Source: an uncultured Atopostipes sp.
GTDB lineage: Bacteria; Bacillota; Bacilli; Lactobacillales; Carnobacteriaceae_A
Direction of reading: 5' to 3'
Assembly (NCBI GenBank): GCA_947296835.1
Contig: CAMYQS010000101.1
Span: 1 to 5,637 of the forward strand
Length of the DNA stretch: 5,637 nt
Position 1 is the stretch's first letter. Each line of letters begins with the position of its first letter. Both the position numbers and the translations under genes were made by a program. The notes under the pieces are model-generated. The model did not search any database, had not been told where the DNA came from, and saw only the letters and a list, made by a program, of their open reading frames with translations. Below, piece after piece: positions 1 through 5,637 of this stretch.

Positions 1-86
1 ACCAGACTAGATCTTTTTTTAATTCCTATCAGGCTCTTCGATAGTGCCTCTTGTCTCGTTGTCTCGGAGATGCTTATAAGAGACCG
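1..86. other. Illumina Nextera adapter/index read-through (sequencing artefact)
   Basis: This stretch is library adapter, not genomic DNA. Positions 53-86 align without gaps to the 34-base Nextera read-2 transposase adapter, 29 of 34 bases identical by hand count; mismatches are at 60, 62, 73, 74 and 85. The 3' part (GATGCTTATAAGAGACCG) is a damaged Tn5 mosaic end. Positions 45-52, TGCCTCTT, are identical to the Nextera i7 index N711 as written in the P7 oligo, in exactly the right place. Positions 21-44 occupy the slot of the 24-base P7 sequence but match weakly (about 10 of 24). The seven T at 14-20 then correspond to the poly-A seen when a read runs past the fragment end. No frame here codes for a convincing protein. 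Genomic sequence starts at about 87. Confidence 0.92.
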
Positions 87-88
87 TC

Positions 89-643
89 TTTCTCGTTTCA
101 AATGCATTCACCATTGTTAATGCAGTGATCGAAGTGGGAGCTGAATTAGTTATTGATGCTGTCCCTTACGCAACAGGAGAAGAAGGAACGTATCTCCAAG
201 ACATGACGGATACCTTAATGGACTTAGCAGTAGGTGAACTCTTAGCCGTCCTTTTAGCGACATTGATCGCTTCACTCGTGATGATGTTCATCAAAATATT
301 GGTTAGTGTTATTATTCTGACCAGATTTTTTGAAATCTATATGACGACAGCGGTGGCAACTATCCCAATGGCTACTTTAACTAGTGATAAATGGGGCAAT
401 TCAGGTGTAAATTACTTACGCACCGTTCTTGCATTAGCTTTACAGGGGATTATCATTGTCATTGCTTTAGCTGTTTATGGAGCGATTAATGCAAGTGAAA
501 TTGTTGTGAACACCAACCCAGTTATTGGCAGTGTTTCAGGCATTATTCAAGGTGTAATCAGACCATTAATTTTAGGTTTAGCACTTTTGCTAGTGGTTAT
601 AAAATCAAAGTCTATTGCTCAATCAATTGTAGGTGCAAATTAG
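89..643 (+). CDS. VirB6/PrgH-like conjugation channel membrane protein, 5' partial
   Basis: C-terminal portion (184 codons visible) of a polytopic inner-membrane protein of the VirB6/TrbL-like group of Gram-positive conjugation systems (PrgH of pCF10 and relatives). In that family it forms part of the translocation channel. Numbering from the codon at 89, hydrophobic segments lie near residues 1-25, 50-78, 112-133 and 157-172. Two stretches are family signatures as I recall them: RFFEIYMTTAVATIPMATL (79-97) and GVNYLRTVLALALQG (105-119). The family is usually about 250-290 residues, so roughly the first third is missing. The loss is an assembly effect: the frame stays open and family-like back to about 87 (FLVSNAFTIVNA precedes residue 13), where adapter begins. 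A GTG at 125 could be taken as a start, but it has no ribosome binding site and would cut through the conserved part. The gene ends in TAG 16 bases before the next start. Confidence 0.85.
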   Translation, partial: FLVSNAFTIVNAVIEVGAELVIDAVPYATGEEGTYLQDMTDTLMDLAVGELLAVLLATLIASLVMMFIKILVSVIILTRFFEIYMTTAVATIPMATLTSDKWGNSGVNYLRTVLALALQGIIIVIALAVYGAINASEIVVNTNPVIGSVSGIIQGVIRPLILGLALLLVVIKSKSIAQSIVGAN

Positions 644-646
644 AAT

Positions 647-652
647 GGAGGG
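647..652 (+). promoter_or_regulatory. Ribosome binding site that fixes the start at 660
   Basis: GGAGGG lies 7 bases before the ATG at 660. In-frame alternatives at GTG 633 (inside the previous gene) and ATG 645 (its G overlaps this site) lack a comparable upstream signal, so 660 is chosen. Confidence 0.8.
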
Positions 653-659
653 TTTAAGA

Positions 660-1007
660 ATGACTTATCACTGTATAAATCTAGTCGATGATGTGTTAAA
701 ACCTCTCATAAAGAAATCAGTCATCTTCTCCCTCTGTGTTCTGTTTTATATTGGAGTCGGAGGATCTGAACACTTTTTCAATTTACTTGGCAATGAATTG
801 AGTATTCGAAATATATTATTGGCTTTATACATTCCAGTCACTTTGTATGGCATGGTTTATGCGTTCTTAAAGATAAAAAGCTTAAGTATTCTTTCGTTCG
901 TTTTGTATTTAATTATGGGCTTCTTTATGGGGCCAATCATTTTAGTACGAGATGTCGGACGGATACTTGTCAACTTAGTAAAATGGATAATGCAAAAGAT
1001 AAAATGA
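660..1007 (+). CDS. Small three-helix membrane protein of the conjugation operon, function unknown
   Basis: A 115-residue protein that I do not recognise. It starts with MTYHCINLVDDV, a short, probably cytoplasmic N-terminus. Three hydrophobic segments follow near residues 20-36, 50-71 and 75-95, and then a basic tail ending KWIMQKIK. Cysteines are at residues 5 and 26. There is no signal peptide cleavage site, lipobox or enzymatic motif that I can see. It sits between the VirB6-like gene (16-base gap) and the prgI-like gene (22-base gap), where pCF10-type operons place prgH and prgI next to each other, so it is an extra gene relative to that model. Its position and strong ribosome binding site suggest it is a real, co-expressed component or accessory of the inner-membrane complex; this is inference from context only. 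An alternative is a small regulator or entry-exclusion-type protein. Confidence 0.75.
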   Translation: MTYHCINLVDDVLKPLIKKSVIFSLCVLFYIGVGGSEHFFNLLGNELSIRNILLALYIPVTLYGMVYAFLKIKSLSILSFVLYLIMGFFMGPIILVRDVGRILVNLVKWIMQKIK

Positions 1008-1017
1008 AATCATAAAA

Positions 1018-1022
1018 AGAGG
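1018..1022 (+). promoter_or_regulatory. Ribosome binding site of the prgI-like gene
   Basis: AGAGG, followed by CG, lies 7 bases before the ATG at 1030, giving normal spacing. No terminator hairpin or promoter-like element is visible in the 22-base gap, so transcription presumably continues through from upstream. Confidence 0.65.
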
Positions 1023-1029
1023 CGATTCA

Positions 1030-1437
1030 ATGGCTTATGTACCTATTCCAACAGACTTGAAAAGTGTTAAAACGAAAGTTGCTTTTAATTTAACCGCTCG
1101 CCAGCTCGTTTATTTCTCTTGTGCTTTGATTATTGGTGCACCTGTATTTTGGTTAAGCAATCGATTTTTAGACAATTCCACCTTAGCTTTATTGTTAACG
1201 ATGGCTGTTGCAGCACCATTGATCTTTTTCGGTATGTTTGAAAAAGATGGGTTGACTGGTGAAAGATATATTAAACAATTACTCAAAGTGAAGTATAAAC
1301 GACCACTGAAAAGATATTATAAAAATACAAATTACTATCGTTTCTTACATGAAGTCATCAACAAAGAACAACAAATTGAAAAAGAATATAAACTCAAATC
1401 AAAGAAAAAGACTTTATTCAGAAGGAGAGTGAGTTAA
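1030..1437 (+). CDS. PrgI family (VirB3-like) conjugation membrane protein
   Basis: A 135-residue protein of the PrgI family, the small inner-membrane protein encoded directly before VirB4 in Gram-positive conjugation operons and regarded as the VirB3-like partner that tethers the ATPase to the membrane. The N-terminus carries the family pattern: MAYVPIPTDLKSVKTK, then VAFNLTARQLVYF. Two membrane helices follow at about residues 25-43 and 50-69, separated by a short loop. After the second helix comes FFGMFEKDGLTGERYIK (66-82), also typical. The rest is a strongly basic cytoplasmic tail, ending in a Lys/Arg-rich stretch (KSKKKTLFRRRVS). Length is normal for the family or slightly long. Its TAA is followed immediately, with no gap, by the GTG of the VirB4 gene, and that gene's ribosome binding site lies within this gene, so the two are probably translationally coupled in a fixed ratio. 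Confidence 0.9.
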   Translation: MAYVPIPTDLKSVKTKVAFNLTARQLVYFSCALIIGAPVFWLSNRFLDNSTLALLLTMAVAAPLIFFGMFEKDGLTGERYIKQLLKVKYKRPLKRYYKNTNYYRFLHEVINKEQQIEKEYKLKSKKKTLFRRRVS

Positions 1438-3843
1438 GTGGTTATTGATCTAACAAAAAAAGAGAAACAACTTAGAGAAGAATCCAGTGCCAAACAAAAA
1501 TCTGTCGAAAACTGGATTAAAAATAAACAAAGACAACAAAGTAAAGATAGCACACAAAACACACTTTCTTTCGATTCAATAAACGAAGATGGGATTGTTG
1601 TTTCGGGGAAAAAATACACGCAAATTGTGGAATTTTCAGACATTTCTTATCAGTTGGCACCTGAATACCGCCAGATTGAAATTTTTAATGAGTGGTGTCA
1701 TTTTCTAAATTATTTTGACAGCACGATTGAATATCAGCTTCTATTTTTGAACAAACGATTGAATACTTTAGAAACACTGAATGATATTCAAATTGAAGCT
1801 AGGAATGACGCATTTAATGATGTTCGTGAGGAGTATAATCAAGTCCTAGATAATCAGCTTGCGAAAGGAAATAACAGCATGTTAAAGCGTAAATTTATCG
1901 CTTATACGGTTGAATCAACTAGTTTAGAGAATGCTGTTAATTCGCTCAATCGCATCAATCATGACGTAATCAATCAACTGCAAAACTTAGGTAGTCAAGT
2001 AACAACACTGAGCTTCACTCAAACAGTCGCACTATTACATGGCATCTTAAACCCAGATGAACCTCGAAAAGAAGCGGACTATGAAACGATTTTAACAAGT
2101 GGACTCACACCAAAAGATATGGTTGCACCCATGTCGATGCAATTCAGTAAGCGTGGTGATGGTTTTAAATTAAATGCCAACTACTGTAAAATCGGCTATA
2201 TGGAAATTCTGGCTTCTGAATTGAGTGATCGTATGTTAGCTGAATTGACTGACTTAGGCGAAATGAATTTGTTAGTTAGTTTTGATATCACTCCGATGGA
2301 CCAACATGAAGCAGTCAGATGGGTGAAAGGAAAGATGTCGGACATCGATGCAATGAAAATCATCGAACAAAAGAAGGCCATTCGGTCGGGCTATGATATG
2401 GATATTCTTCCTCCAGATTTAATTAATCATGCAAATGAATCAAAAGCCTTACTAGAAGATTTGCAAACGCGGAATGAACATGCTTATTTAGTAACTATTA
2501 CGATCATGATGAATGAAGAGACTCAAGAGAAATTAAAGAACACCGAATACCAAGTGAAAGCATTGTGTCAAAAATATAATATCGCCATCAGAATTCCTCA
2601 CTTTCAACAGGAAGAGGCTTTAATGACCACATTACCTATTGGAAATAATCAGCTGTACCTAGATCGACTTCTAACGACTTCTAGTACAGCTATTTTTATC
2701 CCTTTCACTACGCAAGAACTGTTTCAAACAGAGACTGGAAGTCAATATTATGGGTTGAATACAATCTCTAACAACATGATAATGGCTAATCGAAAAAAGC
2801 TAAGAAATCCGAATGGCCTCATCTTAGGAACACCAGGTTCAGGCAAATCATTTGGAGCGAAAAGAGAGTTGTTAGACTGCTTTTTAACAACAAAAGACGA
2901 TATTTTAGTGATTGATCCAGAAAGAGAATATGCACCCTTAGTGAATAAATTTAACGGACAGATTGTTGAATTATCCCCATCTTCAGGAATGTACGTCAAT
3001 CCTTTAGACATCAATGAAAATTATTCGGAAGACGACAATCCGATAGCATTAAAAACAGATTTTGTCATGTCATTATGTGAGTTGGTACTAGGTGGTAAAG
3101 AAGGCTTAAATGCAGTGGAAGCTTCTGTTATTTCAAGGGTTACGATAGAAATCTATAGAAAGTATTTCAGCAATCCCAAACCTGAAAACATGCCGATTTT
3201 AGAGGACTTATACAATGAACTGAAAGCTCAACCAGAGAATGAGGCACAAGTCTTGGCGAAAGGTTTAGAGATGTATGTAACAGGGGCTTTCAACTTCTTC
3301 AATAATCGTACCAATGTTAATTTGGACAATCGAGTCATAAACTTTGATATTTCTGGTTTAGGCAAGCAATTGAAGAAAATTGGTATGCTTATCGTTCAAG
3401 ATCAAATTTGGAATAAAGTAACCGAAAACCGAGGCAAGATTTTTACAAGGGTCTACATTGATGAATTCCACTTATTGCTTCGAGACGAGCAGACAGCCGG
3501 TTACTCACAAGAAATTTGGAAGAGATTTAGAAAATGGGGTGGCATCCCAACAGGCATTACACAAAACGTGAAAGACTTGATGGGTTCACAAGAAATAGAA
3601 AGTATTTTTGACAACTCGGATTTTGTTTTGTTATACAACCAATCATATAGTGACCGAGAACTGTTAAGTGAAAAACTGCATATCTCTCCCAAACAGCAGC
3701 AGTATATCACCAATTCACAGGCGGGTGAGGGACTATTCATTTACGATCACATTATCTTGCCATTTAAAGACCAATTCCCTCAAAACACCACTATTTACGA
3801 ACTCCTTTCTACCAAACCAGGAGAGAAAAGTAGTCAGGAGTGA
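1438..3843 (+). CDS. VirB4/PrgJ-like type IV secretion ATPase
   Basis: A complete 801-residue ATPase of the VirB4 family (PrgJ of pCF10, TcpF and similar). It powers assembly and substrate transfer of the conjugation channel from the cytoplasmic face of the membrane. The start is GTG, with AAGGAG at 1422-1427 ten bases upstream. The first 60 or so residues are charged and predicted coiled (KKEKQLREESSAKQK). The VirB4 N-terminal domain follows, with IEIFNEWCHFLNYFDSTIEYQL and, later, LPPDLINHANESKALLEDLQTRNEHAYL. Its end, YGLNTISNNMIMANRKKL, leads into the RecA-like motor. Walker A is GTPGSGKS at residues 464-471 (Lys470, Ser471). A conserved strand with DILVIDPEREYAPL follows. Walker B is VYIDEFHLLL at 672-681 with Asp675 and Glu676. 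The C-terminal GITQNVKDLMGS and FDNSDFVLLYNQ motifs are present. All expected catalytic residues and the normal family length indicate an active enzyme. The stop TGA overlaps the next start. Confidence 0.95.
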   Translation: MVIDLTKKEKQLREESSAKQKSVENWIKNKQRQQSKDSTQNTLSFDSINEDGIVVSGKKYTQIVEFSDISYQLAPEYRQIEIFNEWCHFLNYFDSTIEYQLLFLNKRLNTLETLNDIQIEARNDAFNDVREEYNQVLDNQLAKGNNSMLKRKFIAYTVESTSLENAVNSLNRINHDVINQLQNLGSQVTTLSFTQTVALLHGILNPDEPRKEADYETILTSGLTPKDMVAPMSMQFSKRGDGFKLNANYCKIGYMEILASELSDRMLAELTDLGEMNLLVSFDITPMDQHEAVRWVKGKMSDIDAMKIIEQKKAIRSGYDMDILPPDLINHANESKALLEDLQTRNEHAYLVTITIMMNEETQEKLKNTEYQVKALCQKYNIAIRIPHFQQEEALMTTLPIGNNQLYLDRLLTTSSTAIFIPFTTQELFQTETGSQYYGLNTISNNMIMANRKKLRNPNGLILGTPGSGKSFGAKRELLDCFLTTKDDILVIDPEREYAPLVNKFNGQIVELSPSSGMYVNPLDINENYSEDDNPIALKTDFVMSLCELVLGGKEGLNAVEASVISRVTIEIYRKYFSNPKPENMPILEDLYNELKAQPENEAQVLAKGLEMYVTGAFNFFNNRTNVNLDNRVINFDISGLGKQLKKIGMLIVQDQIWNKVTENRGKIFTRVYIDEFHLLLRDEQTAGYSQEIWKRFRKWGGIPTGITQNVKDLMGSQEIESIFDNSDFVLLYNQSYSDRELLSEKLHISPKQQQYITNSQAGEGLFIYDHIILPFKDQFPQNTTIYELLSTKPGEKSSQE
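3836..3840 (+). promoter_or_regulatory. Ribosome binding site of the hydrolase gene, ambiguous start
   Basis: AGGAG at the very end of the VirB4 gene. It is only 2 bases from the ATG at 3843, which is too close for normal initiation, but 8 bases from an in-frame TTG at 3849. A second AGGAGAG at 3819-3825 is 17 bases from the ATG, which is too far. The true start may therefore be TTG 3849; the difference is two residues. Confidence 0.55.
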
Positions 3844-5637
3844 TGAAGTTGCGTAATGAAACTAAAATAAAAAATGTCACCTATCGATATTTTAAATTTA
3901 AAAGTACGCATTTAAATAAGGGCAATTATGATCGAGTAAAACCTGAAAATAGTCACTCATCTCTGAAGAAGGATGTCCAGCAATCAATGAAAATGGATTC
4001 GGAAGATTCAGATGTGACCGATACAACTATTTCATCGGGGATAAATATCCAATCCGATGTCTTGTTTCATTCACTCTTGACCCGAAACAAAAAGGTAGAA
4101 GCAACGATTCCTAAATTTAGGTTAAATAAAACGAAACTATTAGGCACAACAGGTAAAAAGGTAAAGAAACCCAAGCAAAGTAGGCCATTTAATAAAACTG
4201 AGAACAAGAAACAAAATCCAAAAAAAAATTTATTAAACACTCAATCCAAAGAACCATCGACCAATTTTAAGAGGCAATTTTTTCATAGCAAAATGGATGT
4301 GTCCGATGACGAGACGGATACTCAAGTGACATCAAATGCGAAACTTATTAATGTCTCAAGGAGGGGACTGACTCATTCGAAAAGATATTTTGATAGTGCT
4401 AAATATAAGCATTTTCCCCTCAATGTATCGGTTCAAAACAAGGAGTTCTCATATCAATTAGAATTTTCAGAAGCGAATGCTCCGAATAGAATTCCAAGAC
4501 TGACACCTAAAGAACAACAAATTAGAGGTGTTAAAAAGAGTTATTCAAATCTCTTCCGACAGATGCTTGAGAATTCAAAATACTCTATAAAAGAGTTGCC
4601 GACTGTTTTAAAGAGCAGTATTAAACGAGTGATTAGTGGTTTCATTACAACTGCTAAAGGATTAATTAGTGCAAAAGGAATTGGAGCTGCCTTGGTTGTA
4701 GTCGTTCTATTTGCCTTTCTCTCAATGGTTTTTATGGGAATTTTTGGAAGCCTTTCGAGTATGAGTGGAAATGCTTATACGATGTCTGATGTGAGTGCCA
4801 CAAAAATTCAACAAATATATGCGGAAAAGGAATTGGATTATTTAGAAATGATTCTGGAAGAAGCTGACGAGGCAACAGGGAACACGCAAATTAGCTATGA
4901 TCCGGTTGGTCACGAACCACATGAATTGCTGGCACTTTTTAATGTCTTAAGTATTCCTGAATTGGAAAAAGACCGCTTATCTTATCGAGATGTAAAAAAA
5001 ATAGAAGCATTGATTGATCAATTAATTGATGTCCGATATGTCTTTGAGAAAGTTGAAACTGACCAAAAAGTTGTCATAGATGGCGAAGAAATAACGGTGA
5101 AAAATACTAGCTTAATTTCTCGCACAAACTCTTTTTATAACCTCATGCACGACACTGAAACGAATATGGCGGTTCAAGAGTTTATTGACCTTGTATCTCC
5201 CTATGCCGTTGAAGTGGCTAGTGGGAATGATTTGTATGCCTCCGTCATGATAGCTCAAGCTATTTTAGAGGCTAATGGGGGTAACTTGTCGAAGCTTGCT
5301 AGTCCACCATATTTCAATCTATTTGGAATCAAAGGCAGTTATAAAGGCCAATCAGTGACGATGGCCACAGCTGAAGATGACGGTACGGGAAACCAATTTA
5401 TGATCCATGATCATTTCAGAGATTATCCCTCTTACAAAGAGTCTCTCGAAGATTATGCGAACGTATTGCGAAATCAACCAAGACCTGGTTATTACTCGGG
5501 TGCATGGAAATCAAATACATCAAATTATCGAGAAGCTACCGCATACTTACAGGGGCGGTATGCGACAGACACGCAGTATGCCAGTAAATTGAATAAAATC
5601 ATTCAGCAATATCATCTAACAGCGTTCGATACTCATG
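3843..5637 (+). CDS. PrgK-like membrane-anchored peptidoglycan hydrolase with GH73 glucosaminidase domain, 3' partial
   Basis: An open frame of 598 codons running off the window end. By position after VirB4 and by domains it is the VirB1/PrgK-type wall hydrolase that opens peptidoglycan for the channel. Residues 1-278 form a polar, very Lys-rich region with no recognised domain. One membrane helix (about 280-302) follows, then an acidic helical stretch (317-345), then a segment with GHEPHELLALFN (356-367) and VRYVFEKVE, reminiscent of the CD1108 family of mobile-element proteins. A GH73 (FlgJ/autolysin type, endo-beta-N-acetylglucosaminidase) domain spans about 443-595. Its catalytic Glu is Glu476 in AQAILEANGG, with FNLFGIKG (491-498), HFRDYPSYKESLEDYANVL and YATDTQY (573-579). 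PrgK itself combines LytM, SLT and CHAP-type domains, so a second hydrolase domain such as CHAP or NlpC/P60 could follow beyond the window; that is inference. The visible part has no cysteine. ATG 3843 overlaps the VirB4 stop; TTG 3849 is an alternative start. Confidence 0.88.
   Translation, partial: MKLRNETKIKNVTYRYFKFKSTHLNKGNYDRVKPENSHSSLKKDVQQSMKMDSEDSDVTDTTISSGINIQSDVLFHSLLTRNKKVEATIPKFRLNKTKLLGTTGKKVKKPKQSRPFNKTENKKQNPKKNLLNTQSKEPSTNFKRQFFHSKMDVSDDETDTQVTSNAKLINVSRRGLTHSKRYFDSAKYKHFPLNVSVQNKEFSYQLEFSEANAPNRIPRLTPKEQQIRGVKKSYSNLFRQMLENSKYSIKELPTVLKSSIKRVISGFITTAKGLISAKGIGAALVVVVLFAFLSMVFMGIFGSLSSMSGNAYTMSDVSATKIQQIYAEKELDYLEMILEEADEATGNTQISYDPVGHEPHELLALFNVLSIPELEKDRLSYRDVKKIEALIDQLIDVRYVFEKVETDQKVVIDGEEITVKNTSLISRTNSFYNLMHDTETNMAVQEFIDLVSPYAVEVASGNDLYASVMIAQAILEANGGNLSKLASPPYFNLFGIKGSYKGQSVTMATAEDDGTGNQFMIHDHFRDYPSYKESLEDYANVLRNQPRPGYYSGAWKSNTSNYREATAYLQGRYATDTQYASKLNKIIQQYHLTAFDTH

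Noticed and set aside
11..24. T-run resembling an intrinsic terminator tail
   Set aside because: No stem precedes it, and it falls exactly beyond the P7 slot of the adapter, where a poly-A read tail is expected on the other strand.
53..86. Inverted GTCTC/GAGAC and repeated GTCTCG, suggestive of a transposon end or attachment site
   Set aside because: These are features of the Nextera adapter and its Tn5 mosaic end, not of a natural mobile element.
77..127. Frameshifted or pseudogenised VirB6 gene
   Set aside because: The upstream stop lies inside adapter sequence. The genomic part from 87 is open and family-like throughout.
633..660. Earlier starts (GTG 633, ATG 645) for the small membrane protein
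   Set aside because: They overlap the preceding gene or the GGAGGG ribosome binding site, which is ideally spaced for ATG 660.
1434..3740. Several antisense open frames of 61-88 residues (1434-1643, 2196-2381, 2748-3014, 3501-3740)
   Set aside because: All lie inside the PrgI/VirB4 coding region on the other strand, have low-complexity Ser/Cys/Phe-rich translations and no family resemblance; they are shadows of the real gene.
3668..3856. Overlapping + strand frame of 62 residues at the VirB4/hydrolase junction
   Set aside because: It lies out of frame within the conserved VirB4 C-terminus, has no ribosome binding site and its composition is not protein-like.
5407..5592. A + strand frame of 61 residues
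   Set aside because: It is out of frame inside the conserved GH73 domain, whose frame is continuous through this region.
5600..5637. Possible adapter at the right end as well
   Set aside because: The hydrolase frame continues to the last base with a plausible sequence (IIQQYHLTAFDTH), and no adapter match is visible.

Overview
The window is a fragment of a Gram-positive (Firmicutes) conjugative type IV secretion operon. It most likely comes from an integrative conjugative element or conjugative plasmid of a low-GC lactic-acid-type bacterium such as Enterococcus, Streptococcus, Lactococcus or a relative. That host call rests on AT-rich codon use, strong GGAG-type ribosome binding sites and the family membership of the proteins; genus cannot be decided from the sequence. 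All genes are on the + strand and tightly packed, and there is no gene-free stretch over 300 bases.

Layout. Positions 1-86 are not bacterial DNA. They read as an Illumina Nextera library adapter: an 8-base i7 index (45-52), then a 34-base transposase adapter (53-86, 29 of 34 matching), preceded by degraded P7 sequence and a T-run. The window therefore begins at an untrimmed contig edge. From about 87 onward: the C-terminal two thirds or so of a VirB6/PrgH-like polytopic channel protein (89-643, 5' end missing); a 115-residue membrane protein I do not recognise (660-1007); a PrgI-family protein, the VirB3-like partner of VirB4 (1030-1437); a complete 801-residue VirB4/PrgJ-like ATPase (1438-3843); and a PrgK-like membrane-anchored cell-wall hydrolase with a GH73 glucosaminidase domain, still open at the window end (3843-5637).

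How they work together. By family, the VirB6-like and PrgI-like proteins form the inner-membrane channel, the VirB4 ATPase docks on it and powers assembly or DNA export, and the last protein opens the peptidoglycan for the channel. The order VirB6 - PrgI - VirB4 - wall hydrolase matches prgH-prgI-prgJ-prgK of pCF10-type systems, with one small membrane gene added between the first two. PrgI and VirB4 abut (TAA directly followed by GTG), and VirB4 and the hydrolase share bases (TGATG), so they are probably translationally coupled.

I do not see a new biological system. The most useful observations are the adapter artefact, which explains the apparently broken first gene, and the architecture of the hydrolase: a long basic cytoplasmic N-terminus with two acidic repeats exactly 100 residues apart, one membrane segment, then GH73. 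Relaxase, coupling protein, oriT, integrase and cargo genes are not in the window.
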